DNA from: 40CM-2-70-7 sp035631315
GTDB taxonomy: Bacteria > Gemmatimonadota > Gemmatimonadetes > Gemmatimonadales > GWC2-71-9
Reading direction: 5' to 3'
DNA: 64,000 nt
Assembly: GCA_035631315.1 (NCBI GenBank)
Contig: DASQIZ010000091.1
Location: 62,001 to 126,000 of the forward strand
This document shows positions 9,087-17,040 of this stretch, piece after piece (within the stretch, counting starts at the first letter, position 1; the number at the start of each line of letters is the position of its first letter). Made by a program: the position numbers and the translations under genes. The notes beneath the pieces were generated by a model, which ran no database searches, was not told the DNA's origin, and was given only the letters and a program-made list of their open reading frames with translations.

Positions 9087-10247
9087 TTGCGCCCGTTTTT
9101 GACGGTCTCTGAAGCGCAAACGTCAGTCCTGGAGATCACCCTGGAACTCCCCACCACGCATCGCCTTCCGCTGTCATGGCTCATGGAAGCGGCCAGCGTG
9201 CCGATTCAATATCGAGCGATGGCGGAGGCTGCACCCGAGGGATCCCGGGACCCTGAGCGTTTGGCTGATCTCGCCACCCAGGCATTCGAGTACAAGCCGG
9301 CGCAGGCGATCGCGCGGAAGCAGAAGGACTCAGGCCTGTGGGGTCCGAATCTCCTCGCGCCCGGACCGAACAAGGCGTTCGGGTGGACCGAGGCGGGGAC
9401 CGCGACGCAGTACCGGCACCTGCTTGAGCTCGGGTGGCCGTCCGAAGCCCGGATCTTTCGAATCGCCGACCGCTTCCTGTTCCGGCTGTTGTCGCGCGAT
9501 CCCGATCCCGCGCTGCTCGTGGAGTTCCAGCGCCCTGCGAAGACCGATCCGGGTCTGGGCCTCTGGGCCCGGAACCTCGGCCGAGAGGCTTCCGCCGCAG
9601 CGCTCGCCCACGCCTCCCGCGGTGAAGACCCGCGTCTCCGCGGTGCAGCCCACAACATCCTGAACGGGATCTCCTTGTACCTCAGGAGTCCGCTGCTCGA
9701 GAAGCCGTTCAAGAAGGCCCAGGGCAAGACGGTGGTCGAGCCCGAAGCCGTGCCCCCTTCGTTTTTCGCGATGGAGATGCTGGCCTTCCTGCCCGCCCTC
9801 CAGCGGGAGCGTTCGGGGTTCGTCGAGCGCCTCGGGGCCTACTTCTCGAATCCGGCACCGAAGCGGGCGTTCTTTCAGCTCGCCGGCAAGCGGATCGTGC
9901 CGCCCATGTTCATCATCATGGGTGACCCCCTCCGGGCCGATGCCCATGGCCACGTGCCCGACGTGCCGTTCGCAGTCTACTGGCTGGAGATCCTCGCCCG
10001 GCTAGGCCTGGTGCGGCAAATCCCGTCGGCCAGCAAGGTGCTGGCCCGGCTCTTTTCGGAGTGCGACGACCAGGGGATCTGGAGTCCCAAAGCGCTCCGA
10101 ACCATGCCGAAGTCCGACAACCCGGTGCTCAGCCACTACTTCCCGCTCGAGGGACCAGGGAAGAGCCCGGCGCAGAAGCAGACCGACATCACTTTCCGCC
10201 TGGCGCTGATCGCGAGGCTGATGGGGCTCCCGATCGAGGTTATTTAG
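9087..10247 (+). CDS. Protein of unknown function (helical repeat-like)
   Basis: 386 residues from a TTG (9087) behind an AGGGGTCAGG stretch; the next in-frame ATG is 9183, so the start is uncertain. No signal peptide or membrane segment. The protein is largely alpha-helical with recurring short motifs (KDSGLWGPNLL, DPGLGLWARNL, DDQGIWSPKAL), each followed by an aromatic-rich helix. The pattern recalls the alpha/alpha-toroid terpene-cyclase/prenyltransferase fold or HEAT-like repeats, but no DxDD or other catalytic motif is visible, so no function is assigned. It ends in three consecutive TAG triplets, which lead into the palindrome in front of the TrmB-like regulator. Confidence 0.7.
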   Translation: MRPFLTVSEAQTSVLEITLELPTTHRLPLSWLMEAASVPIQYRAMAEAAPEGSRDPERLADLATQAFEYKPAQAIARKQKDSGLWGPNLLAPGPNKAFGWTEAGTATQYRHLLELGWPSEARIFRIADRFLFRLLSRDPDPALLVEFQRPAKTDPGLGLWARNLGREASAAALAHASRGEDPRLRGAAHNILNGISLYLRSPLLEKPFKKAQGKTVVEPEAVPPSFFAMEMLAFLPALQRERSGFVERLGAYFSNPAPKRAFFQLAGKRIVPPMFIIMGDPLRADAHGHVPDVPFAVYWLEILARLGLVRQIPSASKVLARLFSECDDQGIWSPKALRTMPKSDNPVLSHYFPLEGPGKSPAQKQTDITFRLALIARLMGLPIEVI

Positions 10248-10266
10248 TAGTAGCTTAAGCTACTAC
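10247..10266. promoter_or_regulatory. Perfect 20-bp palindrome, candidate operator of the TrmB-like regulator
   Basis: GTAGTAGCTTAAGCTACTAC reads identically on both strands. It begins at the last base of the upstream stop codon and ends three bases before the regulator's ATG. No Shine-Dalgarno fits between, so the transcript may be leaderless or the site may span the promoter. Autoregulation is inferred from position and symmetry only. Confidence 0.6.
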
Positions 10267-10269
10267 ATC

Positions 10270-10923
10270 ATGGCCACTATAGACCTCACCCCGTTCGGCT
10301 TCACCCCAACAGAGTCTCTCGTTTACGCGTCGCTGCTCCGCCTGGGCCCTTCCACGGGCTACGCGGTAGCGCGCGCGTGCCGGCTGGCGCGCGCGAACGC
10401 CTACGCAGCGCTCGAGGGGTTGGTGAGCCGCGGCGCGGCGAGCTCCACCGGAGGACGGCCGGCGCAATTCCGGCCCGCGGATCCCTCGAGCCTCGTTGCC
10501 CGGGTCGCAGCCTCGCAGGGGCAGGCGCTCGACCGGCTCAGCCGGGCTTTGGAGGGTACGGGGGGAGGGGGAGAGCCGACGATTCATGGGGCTGAGGGTC
10601 TGCGGGGTACGGTGAACGCATTACAGCAGCTGGTGGCCCGGGCGGAGCGGGGGGTGAAGGGAACGGTCGCGGCGGAGCTGTGGCGCCCGTCCCTGCCGGC
10701 GTGGCGGCGGGCGGCAGCTCGGGCCGAGCTCGACGTGCAGATCGCCGGCGACGCAGAAGATCCGGAGTCACTCTCGAAGGGAACCGCGCCCGCGGATGCG
10801 CCGACGATTCTCTTGATCGACGGAGTGCGGGTGTTTTCCGCTGCGGGCAGCGGAGATCTGATGACCGCAATGTGGACTGCCCATCCCCTCCTCGTTCAAG
10901 TAGGAGCGGCGGCGGTCAGGTGA
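10270..10923 (+). CDS. TrmB-family-like transcriptional regulator
   Basis: 217 residues. The first ~70 form a winged helix-turn-helix of the TrmB type: FGFTPTESLVYASLLRLGP, then GYAVARACRLARANAYAALE and LVSRGAASSTGGRPAQFRP, the usual helix-helix-wing order. The remainder lacks the sugar-binding core of archaeal TrmB but has an effector-like alpha/beta region with LLIDGVRVFSAA near the end, as in other short TrmB-like proteins. It probably controls the alpha/beta hydrolase gene whose GTG overlaps its TGA (GTGA), and itself through the palindrome just upstream. Ligand unknown. Confidence 0.8.
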   Translation: MATIDLTPFGFTPTESLVYASLLRLGPSTGYAVARACRLARANAYAALEGLVSRGAASSTGGRPAQFRPADPSSLVARVAASQGQALDRLSRALEGTGGGGEPTIHGAEGLRGTVNALQQLVARAERGVKGTVAAELWRPSLPAWRRAAARAELDVQIAGDAEDPESLSKGTAPADAPTILLIDGVRVFSAAGSGDLMTAMWTAHPLLVQVGAAAVR

Positions 10924-11894
10924 AAAGAGCGCCGTTGCTGGCTTTTCTCGTACTCGGCGTGGCCTGCCGCGCGGCACCAATCCCCGAATCCCGGTGGTAT
11001 CCCGCTGGAACCAGCCTGCAGCCGAAGTACGTCACCGTCCTCGGCACCCGAATTCGCTACGTCGAAATGGGAACAGGGCCGACGGTGGTGCTGCTCCACG
11101 GGCTCTGCGCGTCGATTTACACCTGGCGGGACGTCATCGGCCCCGTCTCGGCGGCCGGCTTTCATGTCGTGGCCTTCGACAACCGCGGGTTCGGGGGCTC
11201 CGACCGGCCGACATCTGGATACAGCGAGGCCGACTACGCGTCGCTAACAGTCGCCTTGCTCGATTCACTGCACCTGACGGATGTGGTGCTGGTCGGCCAC
11301 TCCATGGGTGGAGAAATCGCGGCGCTCGCCACCCTCAGAGATCCGGGCAACGTCCGTGGCTTGGTGCTTATCGACGCCGCCGGACTCGGAACACACATGC
11401 CGCTGCTCACGCGGCTGGCGAGAGCTCCATTGGTCGGCCGGCTGGTCGCGGGGCTGCGCGGGCGGGACGGCGTGGAGGAGGCCCTACGATCGACTTTCGG
11501 GGTCCCGAGCCGCGTGACGCAGGACGAGGTCGATCAGTACTACGCCCCGGTCGCTGCTCCTGATTTCGGGAGGACGCTGGCCGGTGTCGCTCATCAGTTC
11601 GACTTCAGCGCCCTCAAGGGACGGCTCGACTCGATCGCCAAGCCGACTCTGGTCATGTGGGGTTCCCGGGACGTCTGGATTCCGCCGGGGGTCGGGGAGC
11701 AAATGACCGCGAGCCTGCCGCGCGCCGCCTTCGTCCTGGTGCCGGGCGTAGGTCATGACCTCCCCGACGAGGACCCAGCTGCCCTGCTCCGATCCCTGAT
11801 CCCATTCCTGCAGCAAGGAATCCCTCAGCCGCCGCCGAACGTTGCAATCTTGCGTATTGATATCAACCCACAGGTTGATAAATTGTGGTTATGA
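10920..11894 (+). CDS. Alpha/beta-hydrolase, probably exported
   Basis: 324 residues from GTG 10920, overlapping the regulator's stop. The N-terminus is hydrophobic (APLLAFLVLGVACRAA), a signal peptide or weak lipobox. The fold is complete: oxyanion HGLCAS, nucleophile elbow VGHSMGGEIA, acid in MWGSRDVWIP, and catalytic His in PGVGHDLPDEDP. Substrates of this family (esters, amides, epoxides, haloalkanes) cannot be read from sequence. The last ~18 residues (after PPPNVAIL) are not part of the fold; the DNA there holds the inverted repeat and probable promoter of the following tetR gene. The stop overlaps the next ATG (ATGA). Confidence 0.87.
   Translation: MKRAPLLAFLVLGVACRAAPIPESRWYPAGTSLQPKYVTVLGTRIRYVEMGTGPTVVLLHGLCASIYTWRDVIGPVSAAGFHVVAFDNRGFGGSDRPTSGYSEADYASLTVALLDSLHLTDVVLVGHSMGGEIAALATLRDPGNVRGLVLIDAAGLGTHMPLLTRLARAPLVGRLVAGLRGRDGVEEALRSTFGVPSRVTQDEVDQYYAPVAAPDFGRTLAGVAHQFDFSALKGRLDSIAKPTLVMWGSRDVWIPPGVGEQMTASLPRAAFVLVPGVGHDLPDEDPAALLRSLIPFLQQGIPQPPPNVAILRIDINPQVDKLWL
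11861..11880. promoter_or_regulatory. Candidate TetR operator
   Basis: Inverted repeat TATCAACC-CACA-GGTTGATA, perfect 8-bp arms with a 4-bp spacer, centred about 20 bp before the TetR start codon and inside the 3' end of the hydrolase gene. Size and symmetry are typical of TetR-family autorepressor sites. A second small palindrome, TTGATATCAA, overlaps its left arm. Confidence 0.65.
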
Positions 11895-12484
11895 AGCATA
11901 AGCTCAGTAATACAAGGGCTTTACGTATCATCGATTCGGCGCAACGCGAGTTCGCCCAGGAAGGCTTTGAAGGTGCGCGCGTCGACCGGATCGCTAGATC
12001 CGCAGGGGTCAACAAGCAGCTGCTCTTCTACTACTACCAATCGAAGCAGGGACTCTTCCGGGCTGTTCTGGGCCGGGCAGCCGCGGACCTCGAACAGTCT
12101 CTGGCTGGGCTGACCGCCAGCGGCGGTCGACCTCTCGACCGGCTCGAACGCTCCCTCGATCTGCTCTACACGTTCTTTGCCTCGCACCCCGAGCTGGTCT
12201 CACTCCTCACTCGCTCGGGTCGGGTCGACATCGCCCCCTTTGCCCCGGTGATCAAGCGGCTGGTCGTCCTGCTCGCCGAAGGCCAAGGTCTCGGCCAGGT
12301 GCGGGACGATGTCGACCCGCACCTGACCGCTGCTCAAGCCCTGGTACTGATGGTGGGATTCCTCAATCTCGAGTCGGTGGTCTCGGCCAGCGCGCCGTCA
12401 CTCGCGGTAGATGAACCCGCTCTCCGGCAACGCTGGCGCGAGGGCGCCACTCGACTCCTCGTCGCGGGGGTCGCCGCGCGTTAG
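11891..12484 (+). CDS. TetR/AcrR-family transcriptional regulator
   Basis: 197 residues from ATG 11891 (a GTG two codons earlier is possible). The N-terminal helix-turn-helix is canonical: ALRIIDSAQREFAQEGFEG, VDRIARSAGVNKQLLFYYYQ, then SKQGLFRAVL. The C-terminal ~130 residues form the helical ligand/dimer domain, resembling the TetR_C domains of AcrR-like proteins. The gene overlaps the hydrolase stop by four bases and its own TAG interlocks with the convergent lon stop. The likely target is the operator candidate just upstream; the inducer is unknown. Confidence 0.9.
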   Translation: MKHKLSNTRALRIIDSAQREFAQEGFEGARVDRIARSAGVNKQLLFYYYQSKQGLFRAVLGRAAADLEQSLAGLTASGGRPLDRLERSLDLLYTFFASHPELVSLLTRSGRVDIAPFAPVIKRLVVLLAEGQGLGQVRDDVDPHLTAAQALVLMVGFLNLESVVSASAPSLAVDEPALRQRWREGATRLLVAGVAAR

Positions 12485-14907
12485 GGGCGGCTGACCATCT
12501 TCGGTTCTTTCGGAGCGTCGCCCTCGAACACGAGGTGCCCCGACTCGAACCGCGCTCCCCGCAGAGCCAGGCTCAGCACCTGACCCAAATCCGACACCAG
12601 GTGCACGTCGAGTGTCTGGCGGACCTCAGCCGGCAGGTCCTCCAGATCCCGGCCATTCTCCTGCGGCAGGATGATGGTCTGAATGCCCGCGCGAACGGCG
12701 CCGAGCACCTTCTCCTTCACGCCGCCGATCGGCAAGACTTTCCCGCGCAGCGTCACTTCACCGGTCATCGCGAGGTCGTGGCGCGCCGGTCTACCCGACA
12801 ACGCCGAGACCAGGGCCGTGGCCATCGTGACGCCCGCTGAAGGGCCGTCCTTCGGAATGGCGCCGGCGGGAACGTGCACGTGAACATCCGAATCCCGTAG
12901 CCGGCCTTCCGGAATCCCCAGCTGGTCAGCGTGAGACTTCGCGTACGTCCACGCCGCACGCGCCGACTCCTTCATCACGTCCCCCAGCTGTCCGGTGAGG
13001 GTCAGCTCGCCTTTCCCGCGCATCACGCTGGCTTCGACGAACATGATGTCGCCACCCACCGGCGTGTAGTACATGCCGGTCGCGACGCCCACGTCGTCCG
13101 CGCCTGCTTTCCGCTCGGGATGGACCTTCGGCCGCCCGATCAGCGCCGGCACGTCCGTGGCAGTGACGTTCACCACCACTGCATCCTTGCCGGCGATCTT
13201 CCGAGCGGCTTTCCGGCCGACCTTCCCGATCTCGCGCTCCAGCTGACGGACACCGGCTTCCCGCGTGTAGCTCGAAATCACGGCTTGCAGCGCGTCATCA
13301 GTGATCGTCAGCTGATCCGCCGTCAGGCCGTTCTCCTGCAACTGCCGGGGGATCAAGTACCGCCGCGCGATCTCCTGCTTCTCCCGCTCCGTATAACCGG
13401 CGAACGTCACCGTTTCCATCCGGTCCATCAACGGACCGGGGATGTTCTGGGGGAAGTTCGCCGTCGCGATGAACAGCACCTCGGACAGATCGAATGGCAC
13501 GCCCAGATAGTGGTCGGTGAATGAATCGTTCTGTGCCGGATCGAGCACCTCGAGCAACGCCGAGGCGGGGTCGCCCTGGAACGAGACGCCGAGCTTGTCG
13601 ACTTCGTCGAGCAGGAAGACCGGGTTCTTGGCACCCGCCTGCTTCATCCCCTGGATGATGCGTCCGGGCATGGCACCGACGTAGGTGCGGCGGTGACCGC
13701 GAATGTCGGCTTCATCCCGCGCCCCACCGAGTGAGATACGGACGTACGGCCGGCCCATCGCCCGGGCGATGGACTTGGCGATCGACGTCTTGCCGACGCC
13801 CGGAGGGCCGATGAAGAGGAGAATCGGCCCCTTGGCCTGTTTGTCGTCCTCGTTGCCCTTCGATTCCGCGTCGGGCTTCTCCAGTCTGAGTTTCCGGACC
13901 GCCAGGAACTCGAGCACCTGGTCCTTCACTTCCTGCAGACCAAAGTGATCTTCCTCGAGCACCTTCGCGGCGCGATCAAGATCGAGGGACTCTTCGGAGC
14001 GTTTGTTCCACGGCAGCTCGGCCACGGTCTCGAGGAAGGTCCTGATCACCTGACCTTCCATGGAATCCTTGTTGGCCCGGTCGAGCCGCAGCAGCTCACG
14101 GTCGACTTCCTTCCGCGCAGCCTCGGGAAGCTCGAGTGCGGCGATGCGCTTCCGGAGATCGTCGACATCCCCGGCCTCGTCCTCGTCGCCCAGCTCCTTG
14201 TGAATCGCCTTCAGCTGCTCGCGGAGGTACATCTCGCGCTGTCGTTCTCCCAACTCCTCCTGGACCTGAGACTTGATGTCTTCCTGCGCGTCGAGCATGC
14301 CGATCTGCCGCTGGACGTGCACCAGCACGCGGCGGACCCGGTCTTCGACTCCCAGGGTCTCGAGCAGGCTCTGCTTTTCGCTCGGCTTGATCTCGAGGTA
14401 GGCGGCGACCAGGTCCGCGAACCGGCCCGGCTCATTGACGCCGTCCAGGACCTGTTTGACCACATCCTCAGGAAGCCCCGATTTCCGGCCCAGATCGCCG
14501 GCGCGCTCCCGGGCTTCCCGGTACAGCGCAACGAACGCCTGGTTTTGCTCATCCAACGGAGGAAGGTCGGTGGCCTCACGGACCACGGCCTCGAGGTGCC
14601 CGGACGCATCCTGGTAATGGAGGGCCGTACCGCGGACTTCGCCGTGCAGCATCAGTTGGACGCCGCCGATGCCGCGTTGGATCTGACTGATTTTCGCGAT
14701 TGTACCGGTGGTGTAGAGGACGCCCGGCGTCACCTGATCGACGTTTTCCCGTTGGGAAACGGCGAAGATCAGGTGCGACTGGCTCCGCAACGCGGCCTCG
14801 ATGGCCCGCAGGGTCGCGGGACGCCCGGCGCCGATCGGCTGCGACACGCCAGGGAAAAGGACCATTTCGCGGAGAGGCAGGACCGGCAGGGTTAGACGCT
14901 CGTACAT
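12481..14907 (-). CDS. lon: ATP-dependent Lon protease
   Basis: 808 residues from ATG 14907, which has GGAG nine bases ahead; an ATG five codons upstream is the alternative. Domains in order: LonN substrate-binding domain (LPVLPLREMVLFPG at the start), central coiled coil, AAA+ module with Walker A GPPGVGKTS, Walker B VFLLDEVDKLG and sensor ATANFPQNIPGPL, then the serine-lysine peptidase domain with catalytic Ser in KDGPSAGVTMATA and Lys in GGVKEKVLGA. Length is standard for bacterial LonA. It degrades misfolded and regulatory proteins in the cytoplasm. It is monocistronic and convergent with tetR. Confidence 0.97.
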   Translation of the reverse strand: MYERLTLPVLPLREMVLFPGVSQPIGAGRPATLRAIEAALRSQSHLIFAVSQRENVDQVTPGVLYTTGTIAKISQIQRGIGGVQLMLHGEVRGTALHYQDASGHLEAVVREATDLPPLDEQNQAFVALYREARERAGDLGRKSGLPEDVVKQVLDGVNEPGRFADLVAAYLEIKPSEKQSLLETLGVEDRVRRVLVHVQRQIGMLDAQEDIKSQVQEELGERQREMYLREQLKAIHKELGDEDEAGDVDDLRKRIAALELPEAARKEVDRELLRLDRANKDSMEGQVIRTFLETVAELPWNKRSEESLDLDRAAKVLEEDHFGLQEVKDQVLEFLAVRKLRLEKPDAESKGNEDDKQAKGPILLFIGPPGVGKTSIAKSIARAMGRPYVRISLGGARDEADIRGHRRTYVGAMPGRIIQGMKQAGAKNPVFLLDEVDKLGVSFQGDPASALLEVLDPAQNDSFTDHYLGVPFDLSEVLFIATANFPQNIPGPLMDRMETVTFAGYTEREKQEIARRYLIPRQLQENGLTADQLTITDDALQAVISSYTREAGVRQLEREIGKVGRKAARKIAGKDAVVVNVTATDVPALIGRPKVHPERKAGADDVGVATGMYYTPVGGDIMFVEASVMRGKGELTLTGQLGDVMKESARAAWTYAKSHADQLGIPEGRLRDSDVHVHVPAGAIPKDGPSAGVTMATALVSALSGRPARHDLAMTGEVTLRGKVLPIGGVKEKVLGAVRAGIQTIILPQENGRDLEDLPAEVRQTLDVHLVSDLGQVLSLALRGARFESGHLVFEGDAPKEPKMVSRP

Positions 14908-15178
14908 CGCAATCAACTCCATTTGAGAGAGTGGCTACGCACCCGCAGGTGCATCCACCGTGCCAATGGGAAAACCGCGCTTCAAGGCCACGCGTTCCCA
15001 AACTCTCCGGCCAAAGAGGCAGGGCCTGCCACGCCAGGCCCGGCGAATCATCCGGTGCGGCCACTTCGGCGGGGAAACGCAAAGGTCAAGACTTCGTAAG
15101 TAGCGATGGCAAACGCGGTTGCCGTACTGGTCTCAGAGGGCTAATCTTTCGGGTCTGTATATGAGGCTCTAGAGCGGA
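14908..15178. other. Divergent intergenic region lon / kinase
   Basis: About 270 bp between two divergent starts, so both promoters should lie here. The minus strand has CTTGAA followed by TCCCATTG, reminiscent of heat-shock sigma elements, but the spacing is too short to accept. A GCACC/GGTGC hairpin lies at about 14941-14954. No small gene or RNA is recognised. Confidence 0.4.
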
Positions 15179-17032
15179 ATGAGCGAGAACGACAACTCGT
15201 TAATGGGTCGCCTGTCCCGGGCGCTCGGTACCGCCTATACGGTCGACAGCGAGATTGGCCGCGGCGGGATGGGCGTTGTTTACAACGCCCGGGACGAACG
15301 GCTCAAGCGCCGGGTGGCCATCAAGGTCCTCCCCCCCGAGCTCGCGTTCCGCGAAGAAATTCGGCTCCGCTTCCTGCGGGAGGCGGAGACCGCCGCGCGC
15401 CTGTCCCATCCGCACATCGTTCCGATTTTCTCGGTCGGCGAGGGTCCTGACGGCCTCGTCTACTTCATCATGGCGTTCGTGGACGGCGAACCGCTCTCGG
15501 GAAAACTCCAGCGGCGGGGGACCCTGCCCCCGGAAGAGGCCCGCCGCATCATGCTCGAGACCGTCGACGCCCTCGGCGCCGCACACGCGCTCGGGATCGT
15601 CCACCGTGACGTGAAGCCCGACAACATCCTCCTCGAGGGCTCGCGTGGCCGCGTGATGGTCACGGACTTCGGAATCGCCAAGGCTCTGACCTCCTCCACC
15701 GGCCCGGGGACGCTCACCGGAACCGGCGTGGCGATCGGGACACCGCACTACATGAGCCCGGAGCAGGCGCTGGGCGAGCGCGAAATCGACGGGCGCTCCG
15801 ATCTCTACAGCCTGGGTGTGGTCGGCTATCAGATGCTCGTCGGCGAGCTGCCATTCTCCGCTCCCACGGTGCCCGGCCTCCTCATGAAGCAGATCACGGA
15901 AGAAGCGCCGGACATCACCTCGAAGCGGTCCGACTGTCCCGGCGAGCTCTCGGCTTGTGTCATGCGCTGTTTGGACAAGGATCCGGAAAAGCGGTGGCCG
16001 ACGGCTGACGCTCTGCGACGGGCGCTCGAGTCGCGCTCCACGCCGGCGTTCCGGCCTTCGCCACGGGTGGTGACGAGCCGGGGGTCGAGCGGACTGAACC
16101 GGCCGGTGGCTCCACAGGGTCGCGCGCCGCTTCCGGTGCCGCGCTCTCCGGATATCGGCCGTGGACGCGCGGGCCGGCGGTTGCAACGTGAGCGGGACCG
16201 GAATCAGCAAGTCGGGAAGACGGCCAGTGGCGAAGCCTCAATGGTAAAGGCGACGCGCGCCAACTTCGTCTCGTGGGCATCCGTGTCGTGCGGTCTGCTG
16301 TTCCTGAACCTTGTCACCGGTGGCGGCGTCAACTGGGCGATCTGGCCCGTGGGGCTGTGGGGCGCGTTCGGCGTGCTGCCGAGGTTCTGGCGTCTCTGGG
16401 AGGCGGGTTACAGCTGGCGCGACGTCTTCATGCGCCCCGCGGCTCCAGACGCGGCGGAGTCGCGCCTTTCGCCCGCGGTGGGCACACCCTTGCTGCCCGC
16501 GAGCATCGACGACTACGGCAACGAAGCGGCCACCATTGACCAGGTTCGCCGCGACCGTCAGGCGATCTTCGGCGTGGTCCAGCGGCTGCCGCAGTCCGAC
16601 AAAGAGCGACTTCCGGAGGTCACGCAGACCGTGGATGCGCTGATGGCGCGCGCCGAGAATCTCGCGAGGATGCTGCACGCGATGAGCGCCGACGTCGATG
16701 GCACGAGCCTGCCACGGTTGGACGAACGCCTCGTGCAGGTGAAGGGACAGCCTGAGGGCGCGGAGCGCGACCGCCAGCTCGCACTGCTCGAGCGGCAGCG
16801 GCAGGCATTGGCAGATCTGGTGGGGCGGCGGGACGGCGTGCGGGACCAGCTCGAATCGTGTGTCCTGGCGATGCAGAACGTCCGGTACGACCTGCTGCGC
16901 CTCAAGTCCGCCGGGATCGGCGCCGTGCTCGGCGATCTCACCCAGGCCACCCAGCAGGCCCGGGCCCTCTCACGCGACGTGGATCATGCCATCGCCGCGG
17001 CGGGGGAAGTCAAAGACCTCATGCGGTCCTGA
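15179..17032 (+). CDS. Serine/threonine protein kinase with membrane and coiled-coil tail
   Basis: 617 residues. Kinase domain ~20-285: glycine loop GRGGMGVVYNARD, Lys49 in VAIKVLP, catalytic HRDVKPDNILL, DFGIAKAL, activation segment ending GTPHYMSPEQA. A Ser/Pro/Arg-rich linker follows (~290-355). Two hydrophobic helices at about 365-410 (VSCGLLFLNLVTGGG, WAIWPVGLWGAFGVLP) resemble the 2TM domain. The last ~150 residues are charged and helical, with heptad-like stretches. The expected layout is a cytoplasmic kinase tied to the inner membrane by a hairpin. No PASTA or other external sensor is present, so the input is probably cytoplasmic. It stands alone, facing the E1 gene convergently. Confidence 0.9.
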   Translation: MSENDNSLMGRLSRALGTAYTVDSEIGRGGMGVVYNARDERLKRRVAIKVLPPELAFREEIRLRFLREAETAARLSHPHIVPIFSVGEGPDGLVYFIMAFVDGEPLSGKLQRRGTLPPEEARRIMLETVDALGAAHALGIVHRDVKPDNILLEGSRGRVMVTDFGIAKALTSSTGPGTLTGTGVAIGTPHYMSPEQALGEREIDGRSDLYSLGVVGYQMLVGELPFSAPTVPGLLMKQITEEAPDITSKRSDCPGELSACVMRCLDKDPEKRWPTADALRRALESRSTPAFRPSPRVVTSRGSSGLNRPVAPQGRAPLPVPRSPDIGRGRAGRRLQRERDRNQQVGKTASGEASMVKATRANFVSWASVSCGLLFLNLVTGGGVNWAIWPVGLWGAFGVLPRFWRLWEAGYSWRDVFMRPAAPDAAESRLSPAVGTPLLPASIDDYGNEAATIDQVRRDRQAIFGVVQRLPQSDKERLPEVTQTVDALMARAENLARMLHAMSADVDGTSLPRLDERLVQVKGQPEGAERDRQLALLERQRQALADLVGRRDGVRDQLESCVLAMQNVRYDLLRLKSAGIGAVLGDLTQATQQARALSRDVDHAIAAAGEVKDLMRS

Positions 17033-17040
17033 GGCAGGAA

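Noticed and set aside
14940..15010. Possible heat-shock sigma promoter for lon (CTTGAA ... TCCCAT)
   Set aside because: The gap between the boxes is about nine bases, too short for the known spacing.
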